Assembly (NCBI RefSeq): GCF_900156785.1
Contig: NZ_FTOP01000006.1
Location: 124,001-188,000, forward strand
Direction: 5' to 3'
Source of the DNA: Belliella pelovolcani
Lineage (GTDB): Bacteria; Bacteroidota; Bacteroidia; Cytophagales; Cyclobacteriaceae
Length of the DNA stretch: 64,000 nucleotides
Part shown: piece by piece, positions 8,425 to 17,690 of the stretch
Position numbering within the stretch: position 1 is the stretch's first letter
Layout: every line of letters starts with the position of its first letter
Translations under genes and position numbers: made by a program
The notes under the pieces: model-generated
The model's database searches: none
What the model saw: the letters and a program-made list of their open reading frames with translations, nothing else
What the model was told of the DNA's origin: nothing

Positions 8425-11400
8425 CATATTAGCTAGGGCATTCTTCGGGATACTCTTTTTTTTTCTCCTGGGAAATCATTTTGCATTTGCTCAAGAGCAA
8501 TATTTCAAATTCCCCGTAACCGTTGAGGGTGTGTACAAAATCAGTTCCGCTCAGCTCAATGCGATTGGGATCAGTGACATCAGAAATATCAGTATTTATG
8601 GCAATGCCGGCATGCTTGATCAAAAGCTTGACAGTGTTTCTTTAGGCTTGAGAGAAATCCCTGTCCAGGTGATTGACAATGAACTCTATTTTTTCTTAGA
8701 AGGCCCTCACACGGTTCGCGCAATTGAAAATACCTGGACTTATCATCATCACCATTACACAGATACACTCTACTACCTGATTGGCTCAAAAACTCCCTCT
8801 ATGAATATCCTCTTAGAGCCAAGCTCTACTAATACTTCGACAGGTTCTGTGTATCAAATTCTAACTAAAAAAGAGGAGACTATTAATATATTATCTTCCG
8901 GGAGAAAATGGTACGGATCTGCTTTCAATTCAGGGCAAGCTTACAATATGCAATTTGACCTTCCAGCTTCTCGTCAAGGCGATTTACTTCTTCAGTCTCA
9001 GGTCATGGCTCAGTCCCTACAGACTGCAAATTTTAGCTTATCTGTCAATGGACAAAGTCGAGCCAATTTCTCTATCCCTTCAATCCCCAATAGCATCTAT
9101 GGAATAAAGGGAAGGGAAGAAAACCTGCTCATTCAAATTCCCTCCCAGAGCCAAAACACTCTTTCTTACACACTAAATTTTCAAACGGCTGATGTCAATG
9201 GTACAGCCTATATAGACTACATATCTGTTGCCATCCCATTCAGCAGCAATAATTTACCGATAGGAATATTTCACCATCTTGGCGACTCACCTATAGTCAT
9301 TACCAAACCAGCTAATCTTAAAACTTGGAAGGTTAGTAATATGTATGACGTGAAAGAGGTTGAAAGCAATAGTCTCTTATCCAATGGTGAAAAAGTGGTC
9401 ACATTCAACCCTCAAAATACCCCAAGCATCAATCAATGGACTCCGGCAGCTCAAAATTTACGAAATGAAAGCATCAATAGCACTTTGATCATCATCAGTC
9501 CAGAGGCGCTACTATCTGAGGCCAATAGACTTGCCAATCATAAAAATAGCCTTGGAATATCTGCTCGCGTAGTCAGGTTGAGTGAAATTTTTGATGCTTT
9601 TGGTTATGGATCATATGATATTGTAGCCATTAGAAACTTTCTTGCTTACCACTATCATCAATCTGGCCAACTCAAGCATGTCTTGTTTTTTGGGAAAGGC
9701 ACTTTTGACTATAAAAGAAAAATCACCGGTGGTCGCCCAAACCTTGTCCCATCCTACAGCTCCAGAAATAGCTTGAATCCATTGGCAACATATTCATCTG
9801 ATGATTTTTTTGGGTTCTTAGATTTTGGTCAAGGTGAATGGGAAGAAAGTACTGCAGGGGATGAATCAATGAAAATTGGAGTTGGCAGAATCCCTGCGAT
9901 CAATCTTTCAGAGGCAAGAGAGGCCGTAAATAAAATCATAGCCTATGAAAGCAGAAAAAATCTAGCAGGGGACTGGAAGCGAAGAATTGCTTTTTTTGCC
10001 GATGATGGTGACAATAATATCCATTTAAATGATGCTGAGAATCATGCGCGATTTTTGAGTGAAAATCATCCTGAATACATTCTTGAAAAAATTTACCTGG
10101 ACAGGTATGAACAAATCAGATCAGCAGGTCGTCAATCCTCTCCACAAGCTAGAGAAGCTTTGAAAACTACCGTAGAAGAAGGACTTCTGATTCTGAATTA
10201 CATTGGGCATGGAAATGAAACCACTTTGACAGCAGAGCAAGTGTTTCAGATTTCAGATTTTAGGGATTGGCCAGAAAATGAACTATTGCCATTGCTGGTA
10301 ACTGCCACATGTGAATTTGGTAGGCATGACAGCCCATTTCTGAGATCAGGAGCAGAAGAAATGCTTTTTGCTCCAAATAAAGGCGCTATTGGACTTTTGA
10401 CGACTGGTAGACCAGTATTTAGTAGTATCAACTTCGCATTGAATAAGGCATTTATAGAAGATGTATTTCAGGAAGAGAATGGTGAACGGCTTGATTTGGG
10501 AGAAATTTTCAAACGAACCAAAAACAATAGCCTCAATGGTGCCTTCAATAGAAATTTCTCACTATTGGGTGACCCATCATTAAAACTGGCCATTCCTGAC
10601 CTCAATACTACAGTCAAAGAAATTCAAGATGTTCAACTTGAGCTCAGCATTGACACGCTACGGGCTATGCAACAAGTCAGAATCCAAGGTGAGATTCAAG
10701 ACCCAATGACTGGAGCAAAAATCATGAGGTTTGGCACTTTCAATCTAGAAATTAGAGATAAAAAAATCGAAGAAAGAACCTTAGGTGATGAAAGCACACC
10801 AACTAGCTTTCTAGAAGAAGGCAATGTTTTATTTAATAGTGAGGGTGTGTTTACCAATGGCGAATTTGATATTGATGTCTTTATCCCTCAGAATATTGAT
10901 TACGATTTTGGAGAAGGCAAGCTTAGAATATTTGCAATATTAGATGATGGTCTAGAGGCCATGGGAGCAAATAACATCACCATCGGAGGAACAGCAGCCA
11001 GTAACATCATAGATACCCAAGGGCCAGAAGTAAATTTGAAGTTTGGCTATGAATATGGAGAAGACTTGAGTCAGTTCAAGGCTTACAACATCAAATTACA
11101 AGCAGAGTTAAGCGATGAAAGTGGCATCAACATCTCTAACAACAACTTAGGTCAAGACATTTTGCTATATATTAACGACCAGGAACCAATCAATTTGAAT
11201 CGATTTTACAGGTCCACGCAAAACACATTCAAGCAAGGGATTTTGCAAGCGCCTGTATCAGGCCTGCAAGAAGGTGCGAATCAGATTATTTTCGAAGTAT
11301 GGGACAATGTCGGCAACAGTACCACAGTCCAAAGAGAGGTTATAGTAGACGGAAGTCAGCGCATCAAAATTCTCGAAAATATCACTTATCCGAATCCAAC

Positions 11401-11671
11401 AAGTGAATTGAGTAAATTTAAAATCAAACACAATAGACCTGGCGAAAACTTAATGCTTCAAGTTCGTGTTTTTACCTTGACTGGTAGTGAAATATTTAAA
11501 GCCAGCAGGCGTTATGTGATGGCTGATTACCTGTTAGATGATTTTGAGTGGAATTTTTTCCATTCCAAAACCAATTATCCCGTAAAAGGAACTTATATTT
11601 ACGAATTACAGCTCACTTCAGAATTGGACAACACCATGGATAGAAAGAGCGGAAAAATAATAATTAAATGA
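8408..11671 (+). CDS. porU: Type IX secretion system sortase PorU
   Basis: 1087 residues from ATG 8408, with a signal peptide (ILARAFFGILFFFLLGNHFAFAQ). PorU is the cell-surface C25 (gingipain-like) sortase that removes the C-terminal signal of T9SS cargo and attaches cargo to A-LPS. The C25 domain shows the catalytic pair: His601 in NYIGHGNET and Cys635 in TATCEFGRHDSP. The protein ends in a T9SS-type C-terminal domain (ITYPNPTSELSKFKIKHN to SGKIII), which PorU itself keeps. An in-frame TTG at 8399 would add three residues; ATG is preferred. The gene overlaps pssA at its start and porV at its end (ATGA), the common porU-porV arrangement. Confidence 0.95.
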   Translation: MIRRRNILARAFFGILFFFLLGNHFAFAQEQYFKFPVTVEGVYKISSAQLNAIGISDIRNISIYGNAGMLDQKLDSVSLGLREIPVQVIDNELYFFLEGPHTVRAIENTWTYHHHHYTDTLYYLIGSKTPSMNILLEPSSTNTSTGSVYQILTKKEETINILSSGRKWYGSAFNSGQAYNMQFDLPASRQGDLLLQSQVMAQSLQTANFSLSVNGQSRANFSIPSIPNSIYGIKGREENLLIQIPSQSQNTLSYTLNFQTADVNGTAYIDYISVAIPFSSNNLPIGIFHHLGDSPIVITKPANLKTWKVSNMYDVKEVESNSLLSNGEKVVTFNPQNTPSINQWTPAAQNLRNESINSTLIIISPEALLSEANRLANHKNSLGISARVVRLSEIFDAFGYGSYDIVAIRNFLAYHYHQSGQLKHVLFFGKGTFDYKRKITGGRPNLVPSYSSRNSLNPLATYSSDDFFGFLDFGQGEWEESTAGDESMKIGVGRIPAINLSEAREAVNKIIAYESRKNLAGDWKRRIAFFADDGDNNIHLNDAENHARFLSENHPEYILEKIYLDRYEQIRSAGRQSSPQAREALKTTVEEGLLILNYIGHGNETTLTAEQVFQISDFRDWPENELLPLLVTATCEFGRHDSPFLRSGAEEMLFAPNKGAIGLLTTGRPVFSSINFALNKAFIEDVFQEENGERLDLGEIFKRTKNNSLNGAFNRNFSLLGDPSLKLAIPDLNTTVKEIQDVQLELSIDTLRAMQQVRIQGEIQDPMTGAKIMRFGTFNLEIRDKKIEERTLGDESTPTSFLEEGNVLFNSEGVFTNGEFDIDVFIPQNIDYDFGEGKLRIFAILDDGLEAMGANNITIGGTAASNIIDTQGPEVNLKFGYEYGEDLSQFKAYNIKLQAELSDESGINISNNNLGQDILLYINDQEPINLNRFYRSTQNTFKQGILQAPVSGLQEGANQIIFEVWDNVGNSTTVQREVIVDGSQRIKILENITYPNPTSELSKFKIKHNRPGENLMLQVRVFTLTGSEIFKASRRYVMADYLLDDFEWNFFHSKTNYPVKGTYIYELQLTSELDNTMDRKSGKIIIK

Positions 11672-12879
11672 AAATATCGGTAAGCCATTTATTCAAGCCA
11701 TTTTTTGTTTCCTTGATCTGTTTTTCGTCTACAGAGCTTTTGGCTCAGAATTCTACGATTATCGCAGGACAAGATCCTAATAGACGGGTGATTACGACAG
11801 CCGTTCCATTTTTGAATTTTGCACCTGACAGCAGACACTCTGCTATGGGTGATGTGGGAGTTGCTACTTCTCCAGACGCTAATTCAGCACATTGGAATGC
11901 TGGTAAGCTTGCCTTTATCAAGGATGATATGGGTTTTTCATTATCATACTCTCCATGGCTAGGGAGACTGGTCAATGACATGTCTGTCAGTTATCTGACA
12001 GGTTATAAGAAGATAGATGAAAACTCTGCCTTTGGCTTCGACCTTCGTTATTTCAACATGGGAGATATTCAGCTGACTGATGGAAGAGGAAATGAGTTGG
12101 GAGAGTTCACACCAAGAGATATAGCCATAGGAGGTACATATTCTAGAAGATTATCTGAGAATTTAGGTTTAGGTATTTCAGCAAGATTCATCCATTCAAA
12201 CCTCTCTGGGAATATTTCTTCGGCTGGAGGAGCTGAAAGTAGACCTGGCATCACTGTAGGTACAGATGTAGGCCTATATTACAACAAAGACGTAATGGCA
12301 GGCAACAAAGAAGGCGAATGGTCTTGGGGAGTTGCCATCACCAATATAGGTCCAAAAATCACTTATAACAGCGCAGAAGATTTAGACTATATCCCTACAA
12401 ACTTTAGAATCGGTACAGCTTATCAAGTCAAATTTGATCAGTACAACTCTTTGACTTTTGCGCTAGATCTCAACAAACTAATGGTGCCTACCCCTCCCAT
12501 TTACAAAAGAAATGAGGATGGATCACTTTTCACTGACGAAAATGGAAATTTGGAAATTGAAGAAGGTAGAGACCCAAATAGACCACTGATTGCGGGGATG
12601 TTTGGTTCATTTGCAGATGCTCCAGGTGGTTTTAGCGAAGAGTTACAAGAATTGATGATCTCCTTTGGTATGGAATATCTATACAATGAAAAACTAGCCA
12701 TTAGAACTGGTTATTTTCACGAAAACATCAACAAAGGAGGCCGAAGGTACTTCACCATGGGTGTAGGTTTCAACTACAAAACTTTAGGATTTGATTTCTC
12801 TTACTTAGTTCCAATGGAACAAAATCACCCATTGGCAGAGACATTGAGAATATCACTAGGTTATAATATATCCAAATAA
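11668..12879 (+). CDS. porV: Type IX secretion system outer-membrane protein PorV
   Basis: 403 residues with a signal peptide ending near ELLAQ-NS (residue 27). PorV (LptO) is the FadL-like 14-strand barrel shuttle that collects cargo from the translocon and delivers it to PorU. The conserved start of the mature protein, ITTAVPFLNFAPDSRHSAMGDVG, and SPDANSAHWNAGKLAF are diagnostic. The C-terminus ends in the barrel strand LRISLGYNISK. It overlaps the porU stop by four bases (ATGA) and the M16 start by one base (TAATG), so the attachment complex and the next protein are made together. Confidence 0.95.
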   Translation: MKISVSHLFKPFFVSLICFSSTELLAQNSTIIAGQDPNRRVITTAVPFLNFAPDSRHSAMGDVGVATSPDANSAHWNAGKLAFIKDDMGFSLSYSPWLGRLVNDMSVSYLTGYKKIDENSAFGFDLRYFNMGDIQLTDGRGNELGEFTPRDIAIGGTYSRRLSENLGLGISARFIHSNLSGNISSAGGAESRPGITVGTDVGLYYNKDVMAGNKEGEWSWGVAITNIGPKITYNSAEDLDYIPTNFRIGTAYQVKFDQYNSLTFALDLNKLMVPTPPIYKRNEDGSLFTDENGNLEIEEGRDPNRPLIAGMFGSFADAPGGFSEELQELMISFGMEYLYNEKLAIRTGYFHENINKGGRRYFTMGVGFNYKTLGFDFSYLVPMEQNHPLAETLRISLGYNISK

Positions 12880-14150
12880 TGACATTAGATAGAAGCAAAG
12901 CTCCTGAATTTCTTATACCACAGGACATTCATCTTCCCAATCCCATCAAACGGACTCTGCCAAACGGAGTCCATTTGTATTTTATACCCACACCTGAAAT
13001 AGATGCCATTAGACTGGAAATCAATTCAGAAACGCAAAACTCATCAATTTCAGCCGATAAAAAACTAACCTCCTTTTTTACTTTACACATGATGATGGAG
13101 GGAACGAAGTCCATGGATGGCAGTGAACTGGATGATTTTTTTGATTTTTATGCAAGTGAAGTAGAAGTGCATGCAGGCTTTGAAAACAATAGCATTGCCT
13201 TGATCACGACCAAAAAACATTTCTCCAAGGTCATACCTGTATTCAGGTCATTACTGACAGAGGCTACTTTCCCTGAAAAAGAATTAGCCAAAAGAAAGTC
13301 TCAAAAAGCGCTCAACATCTCTATCCAAAGAGAAAAAACAGCTGTCCGAGCAAGTCAACTTTTCAGACAACAGCTATTCGGCCAAGACCATCCTTATGGT
13401 CAAATCGCAGAAGAAGCAGATGTGGAAAGTATTCAAAGAGATGATTTATTGAAGTACTACGAAACTTCTCTATTGATCAATCCAGAGATATTTCTCACAG
13501 GAAATGTGGATGCCGAAGAATTGGCGCTGATAGAAACCTACTTGGGTAGTCTAATCATTAATAAAGACAATAATCCAGCTTATACATTTGAAAACAAGCC
13601 TACCGCAAGACTTTATGAAGACAGAAAGGACGCTTTACAATCATCCATCCGAATAGGTTGTCACCTGATACCAAAAAGTCACCCTGACTACCATGCCCTC
13701 ACTGTGTTCAATACAATATTAGGTGGCTATTTTGGATCAAGATTGATCAAAAATATCCGAGAAGACAAAGGTCATACCTATGGAATATACAGTACCATTG
13801 GTTCTTTGCAAGGGTCAGATTACTGGGTGATCATGGCAGATGTTCAAAAAGCCTTTGTCAATGAAGTCATTGAGGAAATTTACAAGGAAATCAACCTGCT
13901 AAAAACTACTCCAGTTTCAGCCGAAGAATTAGAAGTGGTTAAAAACTACATGATCGGAAATTTCTTATCGACGTTTAGTAGTTCCTTTGAGCTTATCAAT
14001 AAATTCAAGTCTGTTCATCTTGCAGGTTTAGACATGAATTTTTACGAAGACAAGCTTGATTTTATTCGAGATTTCGAAGCAGAGGACATCCTTGCTGTAG
14101 GTCAGAAGTATTTTCTTAAAGATGATTTGATCGAAGTGATCGTTGGATAA
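12879..14150 (+). CDS. M16-family protein lacking the zinc site
   Basis: 423 residues with the two-domain fold of M16 (insulinase/MPP-like) peptidases: an N-terminal domain starting LPNGVHLYFIPTP and a C-terminal domain with GGYFGSRLIKNIREDKGHTYGIYS, where the conserved Arg/Tyr pair sits. The active-site motif HxxEH is replaced by FFTLH (66-70): the first His and the catalytic Glu are absent and only the last His remains. By sequence it should be a non-catalytic subunit, like mitochondrial MPP-alpha. No signal peptide is visible and no active partner lies beside it. It overlaps the porV stop (TAATG), linking it to type IX secretion by position. The last 49 bases overlap the convergent glycosyltransferase. 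Confidence 0.85.
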   Translation: MTLDRSKAPEFLIPQDIHLPNPIKRTLPNGVHLYFIPTPEIDAIRLEINSETQNSSISADKKLTSFFTLHMMMEGTKSMDGSELDDFFDFYASEVEVHAGFENNSIALITTKKHFSKVIPVFRSLLTEATFPEKELAKRKSQKALNISIQREKTAVRASQLFRQQLFGQDHPYGQIAEEADVESIQRDDLLKYYETSLLINPEIFLTGNVDAEELALIETYLGSLIINKDNNPAYTFENKPTARLYEDRKDALQSSIRIGCHLIPKSHPDYHALTVFNTILGGYFGSRLIKNIREDKGHTYGIYSTIGSLQGSDYWVIMADVQKAFVNEVIEEIYKEINLLKTTPVSAEELEVVKNYMIGNFLSTFSSSFELINKFKSVHLAGLDMNFYEDKLDFIRDFEAEDILAVGQKYFLKDDLIEVIVG

Positions 14151-15079
14151 AACCAAGAGAAATCCAACCGAAGCTTAGCAAAGAATTGATAAATCAGAAC
14201 TTTCATTGGTCTGGGCTTAATGCTTGTAGCAATCTTCAGTAATTCATCAGCAGACTCAAAGTTGGCAGACCATATGGCATGTTTGCACTCAAACAAAACT
14301 CTACTCAGAAGCGCTTGATCTTCCTCCTGAGTTTGATTCATAAATTTGATTTTCTGACAAACTTTTACCGTTGACGGAAGCATGCTTGAGTTTCGAGACA
14401 GGTATTGATTTGCAGAAAAAGCCTGTGCATGAATTCTTTTGATCACCCCTTGATGATCTGAAAATACTGCAGGATAATGACGTGTCAATCTTACTAGGAT
14501 ATCGAAATCCTCGTAAATCAATGTCTCATCATATCCTCCTAATTCTTTCAATATTTTTGAATCAAATATGACTGTAACTGCTGAAATAGGATTCCCCTTG
14601 ATGACTTCTTGGTAAAGACTTCCATTTTCTATAAACTTTTTTAAGTCTGAAACATGCTCTCTATTATAATAGGATCTAATCTTGCCAGCTTCATCCAATA
14701 ATTTGGCATCAGAAAAAGAAAATGCTGCATTTGGACTTTTCTGCAATGCCCGAATACTCTGCTCAATATGTCCTTCACAAAGCTGATCATCTCCTGAGAG
14801 ATCAATGATATAATCTCCTGAGATTTGCTTCAAACCCAGATTGAAAGCCTGACAATAATTTAGACTTTCTGGAAGATCGATAAATCTACACTCAAACTTT
14901 TCCTTGTTTGTGATCCAATTCTTGATTTTCTCTTTGGATGAATCTTGACTTCCATTGTCAATGATAATCAGTTCAATGTTGTGATAGCCCTGATTCAAAA
15001 CAGCATCCAAAGCTTCCTCCACAAAATCTGCTTGATTGAAAACTGTACAAATGATGGACACTTTAGCCAAAGATCCCAT
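14102..15079 (-). CDS. Family 2 glycosyltransferase
   Basis: 325 residues. The N-terminal GT-A fold begins KVSIICTVFNQADFVEEALDAVLNQ and continues IELIIIDNGSQDSSKEKI, with a metal-binding acidic cluster in YIIDLSGDDQL. The C-terminal third is helical and variable, as is usual for acceptor-binding regions. It probably adds a sugar to a surface glycan on the cytoplasmic side of the membrane. It starts one base after the FemAB-like gene stops, forming a three-gene unit with it and the FdtA-like cupin. Its 3' end overlaps the M16 gene by 49 bp on the opposite strand. Donor and acceptor cannot be predicted. Confidence 0.88.
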   Translation of the reverse strand: MGSLAKVSIICTVFNQADFVEEALDAVLNQGYHNIELIIIDNGSQDSSKEKIKNWITNKEKFECRFIDLPESLNYCQAFNLGLKQISGDYIIDLSGDDQLCEGHIEQSIRALQKSPNAAFSFSDAKLLDEAGKIRSYYNREHVSDLKKFIENGSLYQEVIKGNPISAVTVIFDSKILKELGGYDETLIYEDFDILVRLTRHYPAVFSDHQGVIKRIHAQAFSANQYLSRNSSMLPSTVKVCQKIKFMNQTQEEDQALLSRVLFECKHAIWSANFESADELLKIATSIKPRPMKVLIYQFFAKLRLDFSWFYPTITSIKSSLRKYF

Positions 15080-15080
15080 A

Positions 15081-16010
15081 TCAAAGTACTTTTACCCAAG
15101 TAGGCTTATTACAAAAAGCATCGGTATATTTATTCTTGAAGTAAATCAATTTATGATTTGGCTCATCATTGGATTCAGAAGATCCCAAATCAAGTAGACC
15201 CACTTTTTGCTCAGCAGCAAGCTTTAGCAGGTATGCCATCATCAATTGACCTGTAAGTCTGAGTTGATTCTTTGGATTGATTGCAGAATAAAAATAATAA
15301 AGGCTCTCACCAGTCAACTTGACCGTCAAAGCATGGGCAACTGCCGTCCCATTATGTAGGACTGTAATTACAAAATAGCGCTCGGGGTAAGTAGAAACTT
15401 GTTGTATAAGCCTGTTTTCATCCAAAGGCTGCTTATGTCCTCGATCATCTTTCCATGCAGCAATCTCCTCCAGAAATGTAAAACTCTGAATATTTCCAGT
15501 GGTCACATTAAATTTGTTTTCTTTCGCCTTTTTGTGGAGTTTATTGAAGTTTTGAGTGAGCCATTTCTTGATTCGCTTTTTACCACAGACCACCTGATGA
15601 TTGAGTAGGTTTTCTAATCCAAAACCTGACTTGAAGAGCAGATATGAAAATAAGTCTGCTTGATTTCCATAAGCAGCAGGTGCTTGGGTAATAGCAATCT
15701 TCTTTGCTTGCAACTGTGTAAGAGAGTCTAATAAAAATGAAATGAATTCACCCAAAACATCAGATGGAATACTTTCCTGCGTCCACAATCCGCCAAATGG
15801 CAAATTAGGTAAAGAATGGGCAAAATCATTTTCATCAATTGAAATGAAAAGTGAAGCCTTTTCTTGATCCTTCTTCCGTATTCTTCCAACCAAAAAAAGC
15901 TTGGCATCATTAGGCTTGAATTCTTGGAGAAAGTAATCATGCTGTTCATCTCTAACTTCAGACATCGTGAAACTATAATGTTCCAGACTATTTTTTTCAA
16001 ATTTGATCAT
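15081..16010 (-). CDS. FemAB/GNAT-like acyl- or aminoacyltransferase
   Basis: 309 residues. The C-terminal half has the GNAT/FemAB pattern: VAHALTVKLTGESLYYFYSA, then RLTGQLMMAYLLKLAAEQKVGLLDLGSSE and a closing HKLIYFKNKYT block with the lysine-rich FKxxYG-like end. Such proteins N-acylate amino sugars or peptidoglycan peptides. Here the neighbours (FdtA-like isomerase upstream with a 14-bp overlap, glycosyltransferase one base downstream) favour acylation of a surface deoxyamino sugar. No membrane segment is seen, so it should act in the cytoplasm. The superfamily is likely; the substrate is inferred from context only. Confidence 0.7.
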   Translation of the reverse strand: MIKFEKNSLEHYSFTMSEVRDEQHDYFLQEFKPNDAKLFLVGRIRKKDQEKASLFISIDENDFAHSLPNLPFGGLWTQESIPSDVLGEFISFLLDSLTQLQAKKIAITQAPAAYGNQADLFSYLLFKSGFGLENLLNHQVVCGKKRIKKWLTQNFNKLHKKAKENKFNVTTGNIQSFTFLEEIAAWKDDRGHKQPLDENRLIQQVSTYPERYFVITVLHNGTAVAHALTVKLTGESLYYFYSAINPKNQLRLTGQLMMAYLLKLAAEQKVGLLDLGSSESNDEPNHKLIYFKNKYTDAFCNKPTWVKVL

Positions 16011-16398
16011 AAGCTTGCTTATCTCTTATATAATCTGATTCCGAAAACTTACAATTCCCCAAACCCAGTAAAATAGCATCCTGCTGAAAACTTACTTCCG
16101 ACCAATGCATTGCAGGAAGGACTAGTCCTTGATCAGGCTGATCAAGCTTAAAACTAAACAACTCGCCTTTCTTATTTTCTAAACTCACTTGCAGAACACC
16201 TTGCAGTGCTACTAGAATTTGAACTTCCTCACGATGGGCATGTACTCCTCTGATGCCATTTTCTGGCACATTCGTAATCCAAAAAACCCGTTGAATTTCA
16301 AATGGCAATTGCTCTGAATGCTCAAGAAATCGGAGTTGACCTGTTTGCTGTACATCTCCTTGAATCTTGATTAGTTTTGGTGATTTAAAATCAATCAT
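15997..16398 (-). CDS. FdtA/QdtA-like cupin (dTDP-sugar ketoisomerase family)
   Basis: 133 residues, a single cupin domain. The motif NGIRGVHAHREEVQILVALQG includes the His53-x-His55 pair that FdtA/QdtA enzymes use to move the keto group of dTDP-4-oxo-6-deoxyglucose between C4 and C3. WxcM-like sugar-modifying cupins share it. It is the first gene of a minus-strand trio with the FemAB-like and glycosyltransferase genes. The dTDP-glucose synthesis genes and the aminotransferase that normally uses its product are not in this window, so the donor must come from elsewhere. The cupin family call is firm; the exact reaction is inferred. Confidence 0.8.
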   Translation of the reverse strand: MIDFKSPKLIKIQGDVQQTGQLRFLEHSEQLPFEIQRVFWITNVPENGIRGVHAHREEVQILVALQGVLQVSLENKKGELFSFKLDQPDQGLVLPAMHWSEVSFQQDAILLGLGNCKFSESDYIRDKQAYDQI

Positions 16399-16501
16399 AT
16401 CATTTCAAAAATAAGAATTTATAAGTATCCCAGTCATTCCATGATCAAAATAAATCTTTTGTTAATTTTAACTCCCAAAATCGAATAAATAATTTAACTA
16501 A

Positions 16502-17098
16502 ATGGAAGACACTTACCTCACATTAGCTCACAATTCAGAGGGCTTATACAAGGAAAAAGGCAGTAAATTTTTAGCCTTTGCATTTCCAGTAGTGAATGAA
16601 GAAGAAATCAAGTCCCATTTGGAGGCCTTGAGAAAGCAATATTATGATGCCAGACACCACTGCTACGCTTATATCTTGGGGAAAGATCAAGATTCCTATA
16701 GAGCAAATGACGATGGAGAGCCTAATCACTCTGCTGGCGACCCCATTTTAGGACAAATCAGATCAAACAACCTAACCAATACCTTGATAGTAGTGATTCG
16801 ATACTTCGGAGGCACCAAACTAGGGGTTGGAGGATTGATCTCAGCCTACAAAATCGCAGCTGCAGAAGCCATTACTAATAATGAAATCATAGAAGAAATC
16901 GTCAAAAACAAAGTTAAACTTCAATTTGATTACCTTTCTATGAATGATGTCATGCGATTGATCAAGGACATGGACTTGAAAATCCAAAATCAACAGTTCG
17001 ACAATACTTGCCTAATAGAATTGCTAGTGAGGGAAAGTATGTTAGAAGAATTTATAAATAAGATCGAAGACTTAGGCCAGGTCAATATTATCGATTAA
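16502..17098 (+). CDS. YigZ/IMPACT family protein
   Basis: 198 residues. The N-terminal UPF0029/IMPACT domain shows the diagnostic GEPNHSAGDPILGQIRSNNL and NTLIVVIRYFGGTKLGVGGL blocks; the C-terminal ferredoxin-like DUF1949 domain follows from about residue 135. The family is linked to translation control (IMPACT) in eukaryotes; the bacterial role is not settled. It stands alone on the plus strand, divergent from the sugar module, and its last 11 bases overlap the convergent exonuclease gene. Confidence 0.9.
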   Translation: MEDTYLTLAHNSEGLYKEKGSKFLAFAFPVVNEEEIKSHLEALRKQYYDARHHCYAYILGKDQDSYRANDDGEPNHSAGDPILGQIRSNNLTNTLIVVIRYFGGTKLGVGGLISAYKIAAAEAITNNEIIEEIVKNKVKLQFDYLSMNDVMRLIKDMDLKIQNQQFDNTCLIELLVRESMLEEFINKIEDLGQVNIID

Positions 17099-17690
17099 AT
17101 AAATCATCTAAATAGCCTTGATACTGGAGTTTTTTGTAAATCTCTAAGCAAACCCAAGCGTCTGTCGCGGCGTAGAGCTGCTGCTTTTCGGTCAACTCAG
17201 GTGCTTCCCAATTCGACACTTGTTCAGACTTAGACACTCTGAAATTGAGCACCATGGCGGCAAGGTTTCGTACGCCAATGTTCTCAAAACCTACTTTCTT
17301 CAATTCATCATTCAAATCAAAAAAACCTGCTGGCTTAAAGTCCGCTGCGTGTTTTTTCAATGCCCTCAAATCGTCTAATACTGCTGCTCCAATTTTCAAG
17401 ATGTCTGAATCTTCCATCAGTCGCTGAATGGGCTTTGGCAAACCAATTTCGTTAAGTCTGATCAAGTAAGCAATTTCAGGAGTGGATAGCTGTAGGAGAG
17501 CTACATAATTATAGACTCCTTTGCGAAATGCTGGCTTTGTCTCAGTATCAAATCCTATCAAATCATGAAAAGATAATTCCTCAACCATTTCATCAATTTG
17601 TTCTAAAGAATTGACCAAGACAATTTCCCCTTCAAATTGACCAATAGGTAGATTATTTACTTCTTCTTTTGTAATACGCTTCTGAATCAT
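17088..17690 (-). CDS. RNase D-like 3'-5' exonuclease (DEDDy)
   Basis: 200 residues, only the exonuclease domain: no HRDC domains, unlike full RNase D. The three motifs are present: GFDTETKP (Exo I, Asp and Glu), LDDLRALKK (Exo II Asp) and QQLYAATDAWVCLEIYKKL (Exo III Tyr-x3-Asp). It probably trims RNA 3' ends in the cytoplasm, though WRN-type DNA exonucleases share the fold. Its start overlaps the nhaC stop by four bases (ATGA), so the two are co-translated. Its 3' end overlaps yigZ by 11 bp. Confidence 0.88.
   Translation of the reverse strand: MIQKRITKEEVNNLPIGQFEGEIVLVNSLEQIDEMVEELSFHDLIGFDTETKPAFRKGVYNYVALLQLSTPEIAYLIRLNEIGLPKPIQRLMEDSDILKIGAAVLDDLRALKKHAADFKPAGFFDLNDELKKVGFENIGVRNLAAMVLNFRVSKSEQVSNWEAPELTEKQQLYAATDAWVCLEIYKKLQYQGYLDDLFNR

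Noticed and set aside
12879-14150. Frameshift explaining the missing HxxEH of the M16 protein
   Set aside because: The frame is continuous and flanking motifs align (TLH then EGT); the substitution looks genuine.
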